A stretch of 64,000 bases of DNA from NCBI GenBank assembly GCA_028274465.1, contig CM051458.1, positions 29,772,692 through 29,836,691 on the forward strand, in the 5' to 3' direction. The DNA is from Plantago ovata. Taxonomy: Eukaryota > Streptophyta > Magnoliopsida > Lamiales > Plantaginaceae. Below are positions 22,007 to 32,219 of the stretch, in pieces. Position numbers and translations under genes: made by a program. The first letter of the stretch is position 1, and each line of letters begins with the position of its first letter. The notes under the pieces were generated by a model. It saw nothing but the letters and a program-made list of their open reading frames with translations. It did no database searches and was not told the DNA's origin.

Positions 22007-23305
22007 ATGGCTCCACGAGGATCGAAGAAAGCTGGCTCAAGCAAGAAGGGGAAGGGGGTAGCATCAAGCTCCTAACCTTCTCACGAGATGTACGAGTTGT
22101 CTCTAGCTGCAATAGATGTCAGACAGAGGCTCGAAGCGGAGCTAGCCCAAGGTGGGAGATCGATTATACCAGACAGACGGATAGATATTTCGGATGAAGT
22201 GGCTAACATGGCAGGGTACAGGACGCTCTCCCGATTGGCGAGTAAAAGGAATTGGGGTTGGTATACTTCAAACAGATTCAAGGGGTACGACATGAGCCTC
22301 CTCCATGAGTTCTACGCTGGATTCACTGATCTTGAGGAGAAGGAGGGGGTACTCGTTCGAGGCCTAATTGTACCATGGACGCCGACCTCAATTTCTGCAT
22401 TCATCCATTTTGGGCAACGGAAGTTCATAGGAAGCAACCATGCCTACGAGTATTCAAGGGCCTCTAGGGGGATAGGAAGTGAAATTACAGATGTGATCTG
22501 GAACAGGGAGTACAGGTATCCAGAAACCGGAGCACAACCTGCACGGATCCGTCAAAGTGACCTTAGCATCGAGGCTAAGGTGATGATGAAATTATGCATC
22601 TTCAACTTGATCCCTAGAAAGAATGACACTTGGATACAGCCAAATTACGCCGAGCTCCTCTACTGCTTGATAGGCAAGCATCGAATCGACATCGGTCACA
22701 TCATGTATGCCGAGTATGAGCGCCAGTGGGAAAAGAAGAAGAAGCCCTTCATCTTTCCGAGCTTCATCACTGCCTACTGCAAATATTACGGGGTCGAGGA
22801 CATTGATGAGGGGGATTGCGAGGTCGCTGCCCTTTCACCTTCGACTATTGATGTGCAGCTGATTAGGTATCAAATGAAGAACCCCACGGCTGCTGCTGCT
22901 GATGTGGAAGCACCCTTCCAACCAACAGATTCAGATAATGAAAATGATTATGAGGATGCTATGGAAGCTGATGATGGCCGAGCCCCTATCCCGGATATTC
23001 CTTTTGACCATAGAGCACCACATGCACCGCCTCGAGCACCACATGGGTCTCAAGGCTTTGACTTCTCTGATTTTCGGGCCCATATCACTGATAGTGTTGC
23101 AGCCTTGACCACTACTGTCCAAGGAATGCGAGAAGACCTCGACGGGCACATTGCCCAGCGCAACCGCGATTGGGAATTGTTTGAGGAGCATCGCCGAGAG
23201 GATAGGCAGGTGAGGTGGGAGCAACAACAGCTCATCCAGCGGCAACAGGATCTCCTGTCTGACATGTGGAGAGACTATTATGGGGATGACAATCCCGATA
23301 ACTAG
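22007..23305 (+). pseudogene. N1 env-like ORF (plant transposon domain protein)
   Basis: Start ATG 22007 (context AATCATGGC), interrupted by TAA at 22073-22075, where N2 has CAA; the rest is open to 23305. The N-terminus is Lys/Ser-rich. Residues about 40-230 carry the wording of the putative plant transposon protein domain common in env-like ORFs (HEFYAGFTDL, VRGLIVPWTP, AFIHFG). An acidic linker (DSDNENDYEDAMEADD) and a Gln/Glu-rich coiled coil at the C-terminus follow. No transmembrane helix is apparent, so a viral envelope role is doubtful. It occupies the env position between gag-protease and the 3' LTR region. Confidence 0.75.
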
Positions 23306-23410
23306 TCTTTTCACATGTCCACTCTCAGCCGACCGAGGCCAAACCGTTCGGTAACATCTAGTATCACTTCTTATTACTCATTCTCTTTTTCTAGGGACTA
23401 GCTTAACTTT
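23306..23410 (+). other. Short 3' flank of N1 env-like ORF
   Basis: Non-coding, matches 59513-59617 in N2, and leads into the repeated 1.44-kb region. Confidence 0.7.
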
Positions 23411-23925
23411 CATAAGGGGGTGGGATGCGAACCGTGATGTTAAGTATTGTTTGGCTTTGTGTTGATTGGTATCTTGTTTTTTGTTTGCATTTGCATTTGC
23501 ACGTTTACTGCTTTTTTAATTTTTAGTTGCATCCACTACATTCATCCTAGGATAGTCTTGCATGTTTTATGTGGAGTTTATTGCCAAATTTTTTGAACTT
23601 TTTTATTGGGTAGATTAACTAATTATGACATTAATCGTATGCTTTATCTCTATGAATTTGTTTGAGGTTTTTCTCGCTTGGCTTGTCGCATTTATGTATT
23701 ACACTTAGTTAAGGTTGGTAGTCTCGACATCACTAAGTGGTGTTTTCTCTACTGCGGTTCACGAAGGCCTTTATAATAGGATGATGCATTTTAGGGTCTT
23801 ATGGTTGTTTTCCCGAGTAATTATGTACCTAAGAGGCAACAAGTCTTCACCTTGCTTTAGGATTGCTAAATGCCTAGGAAGGAGGTAGTGTGAGATTGTG
23901 TGATCCTTTGTTTGCAACCTATTCT

Positions 23926-24050
23926 TTCGAATAGGTCTGGGGAGGTGGTTACACTTTCATTAGACTTGTTTTTCGTTTTTAGTGAGTATTGTGATTTTAT
24001 TTTTCCTTTTTCGTAAATTTTGTACTCCAACCTATTCTTTCGAATAGGTT
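23926..24050 (+). ncRNA. Paired AACCTATTC hairpins in the 3' UTR unit
   Basis: Two copies of AACCTATTC-TTTC-GAATAGGT lie about 100 bases apart in each unit (also near 25357 and 25470, and 26806 and 26918, with some arm changes). In N2 the second hairpin has loop GAAA, the complement read in reverse. Possible RNA structure or protein site; role unknown. Confidence 0.6.
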
Positions 24051-24097
24051 TGATGAAGTTGTTTGTGAGTCATTTTTCGTTATGCTACTGCTGGATA

Positions 24098-24250
24098 AAA
24101 AAAAATCGAGAAAAAAAAAAAGAAAAAAAATTCCAGGAAAAAAAGAAAAAAACTGGAAAAGAAAAAAAAAGGAAAAAAAGAAAAAAAAGAAAAAAAAGAA
24201 AAGACCCCCAAAAAGCAAAGGAGGGTCCAAAAAAAAAAGCCAAAAAGCAG
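24098..24250 (+). repeat. A/G-only purine tract of 3' UTR unit 1
   Basis: About 110 bases of almost pure A and G, interrupted by small inverted pairs TTCCAG/CTGGAA and GACCC/GGGTC. Repeated at about 25535-25690, 26982-27130 and in N2 at 60289-60425. Homopolymer-rich and error-prone to sequence. Confidence 0.8.
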
Positions 24251-27200
24251 TATAGCAAAGTGTTGTGTCTCGTTTTCCAATTCTTGCAATGTTCGAAATC
24301 GTGTTGTAATTTTCTATCTTTTCTTTTCATTTGAGTGTCATCTGTTCTAGACCACTCTCGTCCTGCCAATCAGGAAGTGGTGAATATGCTTAAGACTTAG
24401 CTTGAGAGATGGGTAGAATAGGGGAATGTTATCTTTTTAGGGAACCCTCCTTCGTTTGATGAGAGCCAGTATTGGTTCGACCTCTTTGAGGAAAAGTCTT
24501 AACTTGGTGAACAGTAGTAAGTCCTCAGTTTCATAGGCACGGGACAACCATTCGTATTCTAACATGTTTCATTACGTCGTCAATGACTAGGTCCAGGTAG
24601 TGAATGTTACGAGAGACTATCTTGTCTTGACATAAGTGCTTATGTGAATGTGTATGAGTCAATCGAGGCATTCTTCAACCTATATTCATGTTATGATTTG
24701 TATGGTTTTTTGTTCATATGTTTTTTGATAGATTCAATAGATTAGTTCATTTCATTTGGCATGAGACTCCATTTTTTGTGTTGCATTGTTTTTTGCATTA
24801 GAGTCTAGCTTAGTTGCTTGAGAACAAGCAAAGGTTCGGTTTCGGGAGTTCCATGAGGGGGATGGGATGTGAACCGTGATGTTAAGTATTGTTTGGTTTG
24901 TGTTGATTGGTATCTTTTTTTTGTTTGCATTTGCATTTGCACGTTTACTGCTTTCTTAGTTTTTAGTTGCATACACTACATTCATCCTAGGATTGTCTTG
25001 CATGTTTCATGTGGAGTTTATTGCCAAATTTTTTGAACTATTTTATTTGGTAGATTAACTAATTATGACATTAATCGTATGCTTCATCTCTATAAATTTG
25101 TTTGAGATTTTTCTCGCTTGGCTTGTCGCATTTATGTATTACACTTAGTTAAGCTTGGTAGTCTCGACATCACTTAGTGGTGTTTTCACTACTGCGGTTC
25201 ACGAAGGCCTTTATAATAGGATGATGCATGTTAGGGTCTTATGGTTGTTTTCCCGAGTAATTATGTACCTAAGACGCAACAAGTCTTCACCTTTCTTTAG
25301 GATTGCTAAATGCCTAGGAAGGAGGTAGTGTGAGATTGTGTGATCCTTTGTTTGCAACCTATTCTTTCGAATAGGTTTGGGGAGGGGGTTACACTTTCAT
25401 TAGACTTGTTTTTCGTTTTTAGTGAGTATTGTGATTTTATTTTTCCTTTTTCGTAAATTTTGTACTCCAACCTAGTCTTTCGAATAGGTTTGGGGAAGTC
25501 GTTTGTGAGTCATTTTTCATTATGCTACTGCTGGCTAAAAAAAAATTGAGAAAAAAAAAAAAGAAAAAAAATTCCAGGAAAAAAAGAAAAAAACTGGAAA
25601 AAAAAAAAAAGGAAAAAAAGAAAAAAAAGAAAAAAAAGAAAAGACCCCCAAAAAGCAAAGGAGGGTCCAAAAAAAAAAAGCCAAAAAGCAGTATAGCAAA
25701 GTGTTGTGTCTCGTTTTTCAATTCTTGTAATGTTCGAAATCGTGTTGTAATTTTCTATCTTTTCTTTTCATTTTAGTGTCATCTGTTCTAGACTACCCTC
25801 GTCCTGCCAATCAGGAAGTGGTGAATATGCTTAAGACTTTGCTTGAGAGATGGGTAGAATAGGGGAGTGTTATCTTTTTTAGGGAACCCTCCGGCCTTCG
25901 TTTGATGAGAGCCAGTATTGGTTTGACCTCTTTGAGGAAAAGTCTTAACTTGGTGAACAGTAGTAAGTCCTCAGTTTCATAGGCACGGGACAACCATTCG
26001 TATTCTAACATGTTTCATTACGTCGTCAATGACTAGGTCCAGGTAGAGAATGTTACGAGAGACTATCTTGTCTTGACATAAGTGCTTATGTGAATGTGTA
26101 TGAGTCAATCGAGGCATTCTTCAACCTATATTCATGTTATGATTTGTATGGTTTTTTGTTCATATGTTTTTTGATAGATTCAATAGATTAGTTCATTTCA
26201 TTTGGCATGAGACTCCATTTTTTGTGTTGCATTGTTTTTGGCATTAGAGTCTAGCTTAGTTGCTTGAGGACAAGCAAAGGTTCGGTTTGGGGAGTTCCAT
26301 AAGGGGGATGGGATGTGAACCATGATGTTAAGTATTGTTTGGCTTTGTGTTGATTGGTATCTTGTTTTTTGTTTGCATTTGCATTTGAACGTTTACCGCT
26401 TTCTTTGTTTTTAGTTGCATACACTACATTCATCCTAGGATTGTCTTGCATGTTTTATGTGGAGTTTATTGCCAAATTTTTTGAACTTTTTTATTTGGTA
26501 GATTAACTAATGATGACATTAATCGTATGCTTCATCTCTATGAATTTGTTTCAGGTTTTTCTCGCTTGGCTTGTCGCATTTATGTATTACACTTAGTTAA
26601 GCTTGGTAGTCTCGACATCACTTAGTGGTGTTTTCTCTACTGCGGTTCACGAAGGCCTTTATAATAGGATGATGCATGTTAGGGTCTTATGGTTGTTTTC
26701 CCGAGTAATTATGTACCTAAGACGCAACAAGTTTTCACCTTGCTTTAGGATTGCTAAATGCCTAGGAAGGAGGTAGTGTGAGACTGTGTGATCCTTTGTT
26801 TGCAACCTATTCTTTCGAATAGGTTTGGGGAGGGGTTACACTTTCATTAGAGTTGTTTTTCGTTTTTAGTGAGTATTGTGATTTTATTTTTCCTTTTTCG
26901 TAAATTTTGTACTCCAACCTAGTCTTTCGAATAGGTTTGGGGAAGTCGTTTGTGAGTCATTTTTCGTTATGCTACTGCTGGCTAAAAAAAAATTGAGAAA
27001 AAAAGAAAAGAAAAAAAATTCCAGGAAAAAAAGAAAAAACTGGAAAAAAAAAGGAAAAAAAGAAAAAAAAGAAAGAAAAGAAAAGACCCCAAAAAAGCAA
27101 ATGAGGGTCCAAAAAAGAGAAAGCCAAAAAGCAGTTTAGCAAAGTGTTGTGTCTCGTTTTTCAATTCTTGTAATGTTCGAAATCGTGTTGTAATTTTCTA

Positions 27201-27853
27201 TCTTTTCTTTTCATTTAGTGTCATCTGTTCTAGACTACCCTCGTCCTGCCAATCAGGAAGTGGTGAATATGCTTAAGACTTTGCTTGAGAGATGGGTAGA
27301 ATAGGGGAGTATTATCTTTTTTAGGGAACCCTCCTTCGTTTGATGAGAGCCAGTATTGGTTTGACCTCTTTGAGGAAAAGTCTTAACTTGGTGAACAGTA
27401 GTAAGTCCTCAGTTTCATAGGCACGGGACAACCATTCGTATTCTAACATGTTTCATTACGTCGTCAATGACTAGGTCCAGGTAGAGAATGTTACGAGAGA
27501 CTATCTTGTCTTGACATAAGTGCTTATGTGAATGTGTATGAGTCAATCGAGACATTCTTCAACCTATATTCATGTTATGATTTGTATGGTTTTTTGTTCA
27601 TATGTTTTTCGATAGATTCAATAGATTAGTTCATTTCATTTGGCATGAGACTCCATTTTTTGTGTTGCATTGTTTTTTGCATTAGAGTCTAGCTTAGTTG
27701 CTTGAGGACAAGCAAAGATTTGGTTTGGGGAGTTCCATAAGGGGGATGGGATGTGAACCGTGATGTTAAGTAATGTTTGGCTTTGTGTTGATTGGTATTT
27801 TTTTTTTGTTTGCATTTGCATTTGCACGTTTACTACTTTCTTAGTTTTTAGTT

Positions 27854-28606
27854 TCATACACTATCAAAACTCCCTTGAAACTCATAGGTGGGTACATGGA
27901 CCAGAACATAGAAGTCAAGATAAAGAGTGTCTGTAGCAATAGAATCTATAGCGATAGAATCCAAACATGTCGATTCAGAGACACCAAAATCTTCAGAGAG
28001 TAGCTCCTCGATCTCAACACAACTCAAGACAACACTGTCTGACTCAGGTGAAGCAATGGATTCAGTCATCACCTCCTCCACGACTTCTTCTTTACCAACA
28101 GTCTTGACATCCTCAATTAAGGACGTGGAATCCAAGCTAAGCACTGAAGAGGCTTCATCAATAGATTCTTCACCACATTCCTCTACATTGACTATGTCGA
28201 TTTCTGGTGGCGGACTAGCGAAGTGAGACGTCCATGTCTTTGAACCGGGAGGTGAGTCCCAATCCCAATGTTCCAGAAACTTATTGGTTATTTCACCCGA
28301 AGTGTGCAATGATCTTGCCGGCGGGATTTTGAGCCATTCTTGAGCGCTCCCTCTCAAGGCTCCCATAAATCCTCTTATACAAAGCTGCTCATGTGATAAA
28401 ATAACCCCATCCACATTCTCACGAGGTATCCTCAACACACCTTCCTCGAACGTGTCTAAGAACCCTCTTGGATCATCACCACTCGAAAACGAGGAAACAA
28501 TGGAGTAGTACGAAGGATCAAAGTCATAATCCTTGCAATCTTCGTCCAATGTTATGCAAGGCCCTCGAGGTTGCACATACCTTATCAAAGAAGCTCGCAT
28601 ACTCAT
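27854..28606 (-). pseudogene. gag: Gag-like ORF of a second Athila-like family, truncated
   Basis: Minus-strand frame starting MSMRASLIRYVQPRG (ATG 28606). A Gag-like capsid block appears at residues about 45-110 (DDPRGFLDTFEEGVLRI, then a GALRGSAQEWLKI block and a FLEHWDWD segment). The remainder is Ser/Glu/Asp-rich with no zinc knuckle. It is cut by the junction with the N1 array; the last residues are junction-derived. No RT or integrase follows. Placement after a PBS and leader supports gag. Confidence 0.6.
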
Positions 28607-29326
28607 CCTTACAAGGAACTAGTTTCCGCACATGAGGAAACAAGAAACTAAGGAGCAGAATCCACAAAAGAATAACAAAAAACTTGCAAGGAAAAAATCC
28701 TCTAATCTAATAATATATACAAAGAGCGCAAGCACGCAAGGTAACCAAGAGCAGATTAGATAAATTTGCTGAAAAAAATAGGGGGAAAGAAATGAGGTAA
28801 GAAACTGAAATTGCTGAGAGTAAACCCTAGAGCTTGGTAGTTTGGTTTGATGACAATGAGGTGGTAGTATGGAACTAATCTAGCTAAGGTTGTTGCACTA
28901 TATTTAGCATAACTAACATGCAATCTCAACCATAAGCATCGATTTCCGAAGGTTGTTGCACTTATATTTACCATAACTAACATGCAATCTCAACCATAAG
29001 CATCGATTTCCTAAGGTTGTTGCACTTATATTTAGCATAACTAACATGCAATCTCAACCACAAGCATCGATTTCCCAAGGTTGATGCACTTATATTTAGC
29101 ATAACTAACATGCAATCTCAACCACAAGCATCGATTTCCAAACTACCACCAACAAGATAATCAGTTACTCATGATCGTAAAACACATAGCATACGCAGAA
29201 TATGAATATGAAAACATGATAAATACGATAAGGAGATCTGAATTATCAAACACAAACTAAACTACTAATTCTGAGAATTGAATGTTGAAAATATAAATAA
29301 GCTAAAGAGTAAAAAGGAGTTATAGT
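28607..29326 (-). other. Leader between PBS and gag of the minus-strand Athila-like element
   Basis: Non-coding except for the tandem repeat block listed separately. The stretch 28620-28880 is A-rich without recognisable features. Confidence 0.65.
28886..29139 (-). repeat. Four tandem 64-bp repeats in the leader
   Basis: Units begin AAGGTTG(T/A)TGCACT at 28886, 28949, 29013 and 29077 and end CATCGATTTCC. Differences are a few point changes, so the array is recent. Position between PBS and gag is where packaging signals usually lie. Confidence 0.93.
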
Positions 29327-29344
29327 TCCCCGGCAACGGCGCCC
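29327..29344 (-). other. Primer binding site (tRNA-Asp type), minus strand
   Basis: The + strand reads TCCCCGGCAACGGCGCCC, complementary in sense to the N1/N2 PBS with one end mismatch, three bases from the LTR end. Confidence 0.88.
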
Positions 29345-29347
29345 ATT

Positions 29348-30577
29348 TGATGAACGAGATTGTCAGACTCGAACAATCAAATAAATTTGTTTTAGCCAAA
29401 GGACAACTCACAACTACACAAAACACGTAGTGCAGAGGTAAGATGGCCTCGAGTGTCGATCTCTAGGGACTTAACTAGCTTTAACTAAATAACTAACTAT
29501 ATAAATTCAGAAAACAAATTTAACAATGCTTGACTTAACAATATATGATGAGAGCAGGTGATAGTATGCTCATTCTAAGCATCGGGTTCTAACTATGCAT
29601 GAAAGTGCAACTCGTACTGCTTTAAAAGTAATTCGAATTAACAAACATGAAAAACAAATTTGTAGACGTGTATTTTGAAAGCTTCCTATCTATACTAATA
29701 CTTGGCTAAGGTTGTCAGTCTTAGTTCAAGCAGTACTTGTATGAAGATATTGAAAATGATGATCTTGAATTGTCTTAGTGTTTCTAACAATTTCATACGA
29801 AGATATTGGCTTAGTTGGATCAAAGAATCGAATATAACAATAAAACAAGTAAAAGACTCAGAAACTCAATCATGCATAATATGAACCCTAGCTATGAATT
29901 TACATACTATCACCAACTAGATGTTTAGCTACTCATATCGAAATCATAAACAACAATATCAATCATATAAGAAAACATTGTTGAATTGAAAGATAAATAG
30001 CAGAAATTATGAGATACAAAGTTACCACCAAAGGTTGTCAATCTCCGGTGAATTGCTAAACTCACAAAGATCTAGCAAGGTGAGATCAATTGATGTCCAA
30101 ATCTCTACCTTGGTGCTCCAAATTGCTAAGAAAAAGTAGTTCTAAGAGAAAAAATACCTAGAACAAACTCTAGGGTTTAAGTCTGCAAAATAATGATCTA
30201 AGATATGAAAATCCGCAACTTTACAAATATATATAGCTGGGTGTCGGAAGCTCCGTGGCGGACCGCCTGGTACGCGGCGGACCTCCGGACACCGGGCGGA
30301 CCGCCTGGCACGGGCAGAGAGTTGTCCGTGCCTTTTCTTCCTCCGGATCTTCGATTCTTGACCTTGGGCACGGTTTTGAGCTCCGAAACTTGGTCTTTTG
30401 GCCTGGAAACTCGTCCAGGTACTCCTTTACACACCACGGGTGATCTCGTTGCACTAAAACTTCATTGTTTCGCTATGATTTATATCCAAAAGTGCGATTT
30501 TGCACTGAAATGCATGCAAGATGATAGCTAAATTGGTGAAAAAGACCCGAATGATAGTGTAAAAAACACTGTCATCA
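29348..30577 (-). repeat. LTR of the second Athila-like family
   Basis: 1230 bp with TGATGA...TTCATCA ends on the minus strand. TATATATA lies at about 30225-30240, directly beside GC-rich palindromes of core GGCGGACCGCC (30255-30335). It thus has the same layout as the other Athila LTRs with a different palindrome sequence. Confidence 0.88.
30255..30345 (-). repeat. GC-rich palindromes upstream of the TATA box (second family)
   Basis: GGCGGACCGCC (5-base arms around one base) occurs twice, at about 30258 and 30297. A stem GGCACGG/CCGTGCC spans about 30306-30333. On the minus strand the cluster lies just upstream of the TATA box. Confidence 0.8.
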
Positions 30578-30877
30578 AGGGTCAGGCCGACCACCAGCTC
30601 TATCAGTGTGCCCGATAACCCTGGCAACGACATTCATCATCTCGGGCGAAGCATTGTGTGCGGCGCCCTCCTCGACGTTAAGGTCATACTCGTTCCTAGG
30701 TCCCCATCCCCGGGTGACCAACCGATCCTTAGGCGGCGTACTCGCTGCCTCTTCTTCCTCCTCGGGCACCTCGACCAAGGGCAGTTCATCGTCGATAAAG
30801 CTGACGGACAATGAGCTATTGTTGTCCGCGTACCCACGCCCCTCGGACATGTTCTCGCTATCGCTCCTCTCGGACAT
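30575..30877 (-). pseudogene. Antisense ORF of the Tat-like element, C-terminus cut off
   Basis: ATG at 30877 (MSERSDSEN) directly follows a splice acceptor (30880-30879). The product is about 100 residues, acidic and Ser/Glu-rich (VEVPEEEEEAAS). It ends a few bases into the inserted Athila LTR, so the true C-terminus is missing. No domain recognised. The second copy (39541-39820) carries several single-base indels and is not open. Confidence 0.5.
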
Positions 30878-30878
30878 C

Positions 30879-31189
30879 CTAAACAAAGGAAGAGTAAAAG
30901 CATGAATCAACGTTGGTTATTTAATGTCCCAGAGGTCCGTTTAGGTATACTTTAGGTCCACGTCTCACAATTGAGATGCGCGACGACAAAAAAGCGGAAT
31001 ATTTCAAAGCATAAGGCGAAAAAACAAGGAAGCTGTCTGAATATCACATAGAGAGGAAAGGGGGCCGACGAGAATATTAAAGGGGAGCGACTACGAAAGA
31101 AAGCATTTTGGAGCAAGCACAAGATGATGAAACATAGCGACAACACATAAAGAGCGGAAATAAAGAAAGAAGGAGGTAGTCGAACTTAC
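30879..31189 (-). other. Probable leader intron of the antisense ORF
   Basis: On the minus strand, donor AATCAA|GTAAGT at 31189 matches the consensus. The acceptor tract CTCTTCCTTTGTTTAG ends at 30879, one base before ATG. The 311-base segment has no ORF. Confidence 0.5.
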
Positions 31190-31320
31190 TTGATTCAACG
31201 AAGTAAGGCCCGACTTGCTCGACTACGGCTGCTCCTCGTTCCTTGCAAATTGCTACTCGGCCTTGTTAATTTCCTCTGAGAGAATTTTTGTAGAAATGTT
31301 GCAAATGAATCTAAGTGCTC

Positions 31321-31331
31321 CTATTTATAAA
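31321..31331 (-). promoter_or_regulatory. Antisense TATA box in the Tat-like element
   Basis: The minus strand reads TTTTATAAATAG, about 130 bases upstream of the predicted donor site, suitable for an antisense transcript. The same motif is at about 40257-40267 in the other copy. Confidence 0.5.
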
Positions 31332-31868
31332 AGGGTAGTACGGAAATGCAAACCGTCGCATGCGTGTAGAGTAATCGTGGCCGCATGCGCGAAGAGGTGG
31401 ACGCTCTAGATTGATCCACGTCATGAAAGACGGTTTTAACCTTAGAGCATCGCGAATTAGGGAATAACCGTCCGGGGCGCGCACGAGTTAGGAGTCGCCC
31501 TACCAGGCGGGCTCCTCGACGAAGAAAAAAAATAACTTGGGAACTTTGGAATGTCTCCGGACTTCAACTCCTTGGACAACAAGGATACTCCTCGGCCCTA
31601 TGAAGTTGCGTGAACTTACCCAGATCAGATCTCTCTCATACAAATACCGTTTTTTCATGGTCCGAGCACCATCTACTCGGACCATAAAAATAGGGGGGAG
31701 GGAGAGATAGGAGGAGGGAAAGGACATGAAAACCATAACGGTCACAAGGAAAAAGTTTTTTTCCAACTATACATCGGACCACACTTCAAAATTGAAGGGA
31801 AGCCCGACTTGAACTTAATAGTTCCACAACTATCTTCTACTAAGATACTTGGAAACTAGGGGGGCATA

Positions 31869-32219
31869 TGTTGGTGTCAGAATATGTCCAACCCCAAAGG
31901 ACGCCTGAGAGCGTACTAGGGCGACATGGGCTGACCATGATAGAAGGGTCCTCCTACCCATCACCATGGTCCGACCAGATAAGAGACTAGGCAAAATAGC
32001 CTAAGTCCTTATGTTCGACCTCGAAGTACAACTGCCCTACTAGCCATTGAGTTGCCCTACTAGCATGGTGACGCCCTACTAGCAGGACAATGCCCTAGTA
32101 GCCACCAGCTAGGAGAAAGGCAAGGTAGGCAAAGAGCTCCTCGGACTTCATCATAACCTCCGGCTACATAGGGTCGCCCTAGTAGCACGTTGAGAGGAAC
32201 AAGTCTGTGTTAGTAATAG
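31869..32219 (+). repeat. Tat-like LTR, truncated, with repeated GCCCTA(C/G)TAGC words
   Basis: Begins TGTTGGTGTCAG after a PPT. The word GCCCTA(C/G)TAGC occurs five times between about 32031 and 32185, four of them roughly 21-26 bases apart. The LTR gives way to repeat P (TGTCCTAGAGACA) at 32220. Second copy at 40806-41156. Confidence 0.6.

Larger units (their letters stand above)
17422..27861 (+). mobile_element. N1: non-autonomous Athila derivative, 3' truncated
   Basis: 5' LTR, tRNA-Asp PBS, gag-protease frame, non-coding region, env-like frame, then a 1.44-kb 3' region repeated about three times. No RT, RNase H or integrase coding lies between protease and env-like ORF, nor in N2, so the family appears built this way. 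The 3' LTR is absent: the fourth repeat breaks off at about 27861 against a minus-strand Athila relative. It probably relies on proteins from an autonomous Athila element (inference). Confidence 0.85.
23411..27861 (+). repeat. Tandem array of the N1 3' non-coding region (about 3.1 units of 1.44 kb)
   Basis: The start word CAT(A/G)AGGGGG recurs at 23411, 24852, 26298 and 27736, giving periods of 1441, 1446 and 1438. Units are near-identical and each runs from just after the env-like ORF to the polypurine tract. The fourth unit stops after about 125 bases. N2 has one such region (59618-61022) followed by its 3' LTR, so the array is an amplification of retrotransposon 3' UTR. Lys-rich ORFs inside come from the purine tract and are not genes. 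Confidence 0.93.
27862..30577 (-). mobile_element. Truncated minus-strand Athila-like element of another family
   Basis: On the minus strand: LTR (30577 to 29348), tRNA-Asp PBS (29344-29327), leader with four 64-bp repeats, gag-like ORF, then a break at the N1 array. The LTR shares its TGATGA start, the ACACTATCATTCGGGTCTTTTTCACC region and CGTTCATCA end with the other LTRs, but is diverged in between. It interrupts the antisense ORF of the Tat-like element on its right. Confidence 0.85.
30578..32219 (+). mobile_element. 3' end of a Tat-like gypsy element with antisense ORF (left copy)
   Basis: A polypurine run CTAGGGGGGCA lies just before TGTTGGTGTCAG (31869), the usual start of Tat-type LTRs. 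The DNA before it carries an antisense ORF, as known in Tat/Grande/Retand elements. The LTR part (31869-32219) is truncated where repeat P begins. The left end was cut by the minus-strand Athila insertion at 30577/30578. Lineage assignment rests on layout, not on pol. Confidence 0.55.

Noticed and set aside
24020-24334. Lys-rich or Phe-rich ORFs in the purine tracts (also near 25437-25776, 26982-27164 and 60253-60438)
   Set aside because: They are translations of A/G runs, change with each repeat unit, and have no start context or conservation.
28886-29139. CRISPR-like regular repeats
   Set aside because: The units are contiguous tandem repeats without distinct spacers, in a plant retrotransposon leader.
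31500-31766. 88-codon minus-strand ORF in the Tat-like element (repeated at 40435)
   Set aside because: Lies in the predicted upstream region of the antisense promoter; no domain or start context, and its N-terminal part is altered in the second copy.
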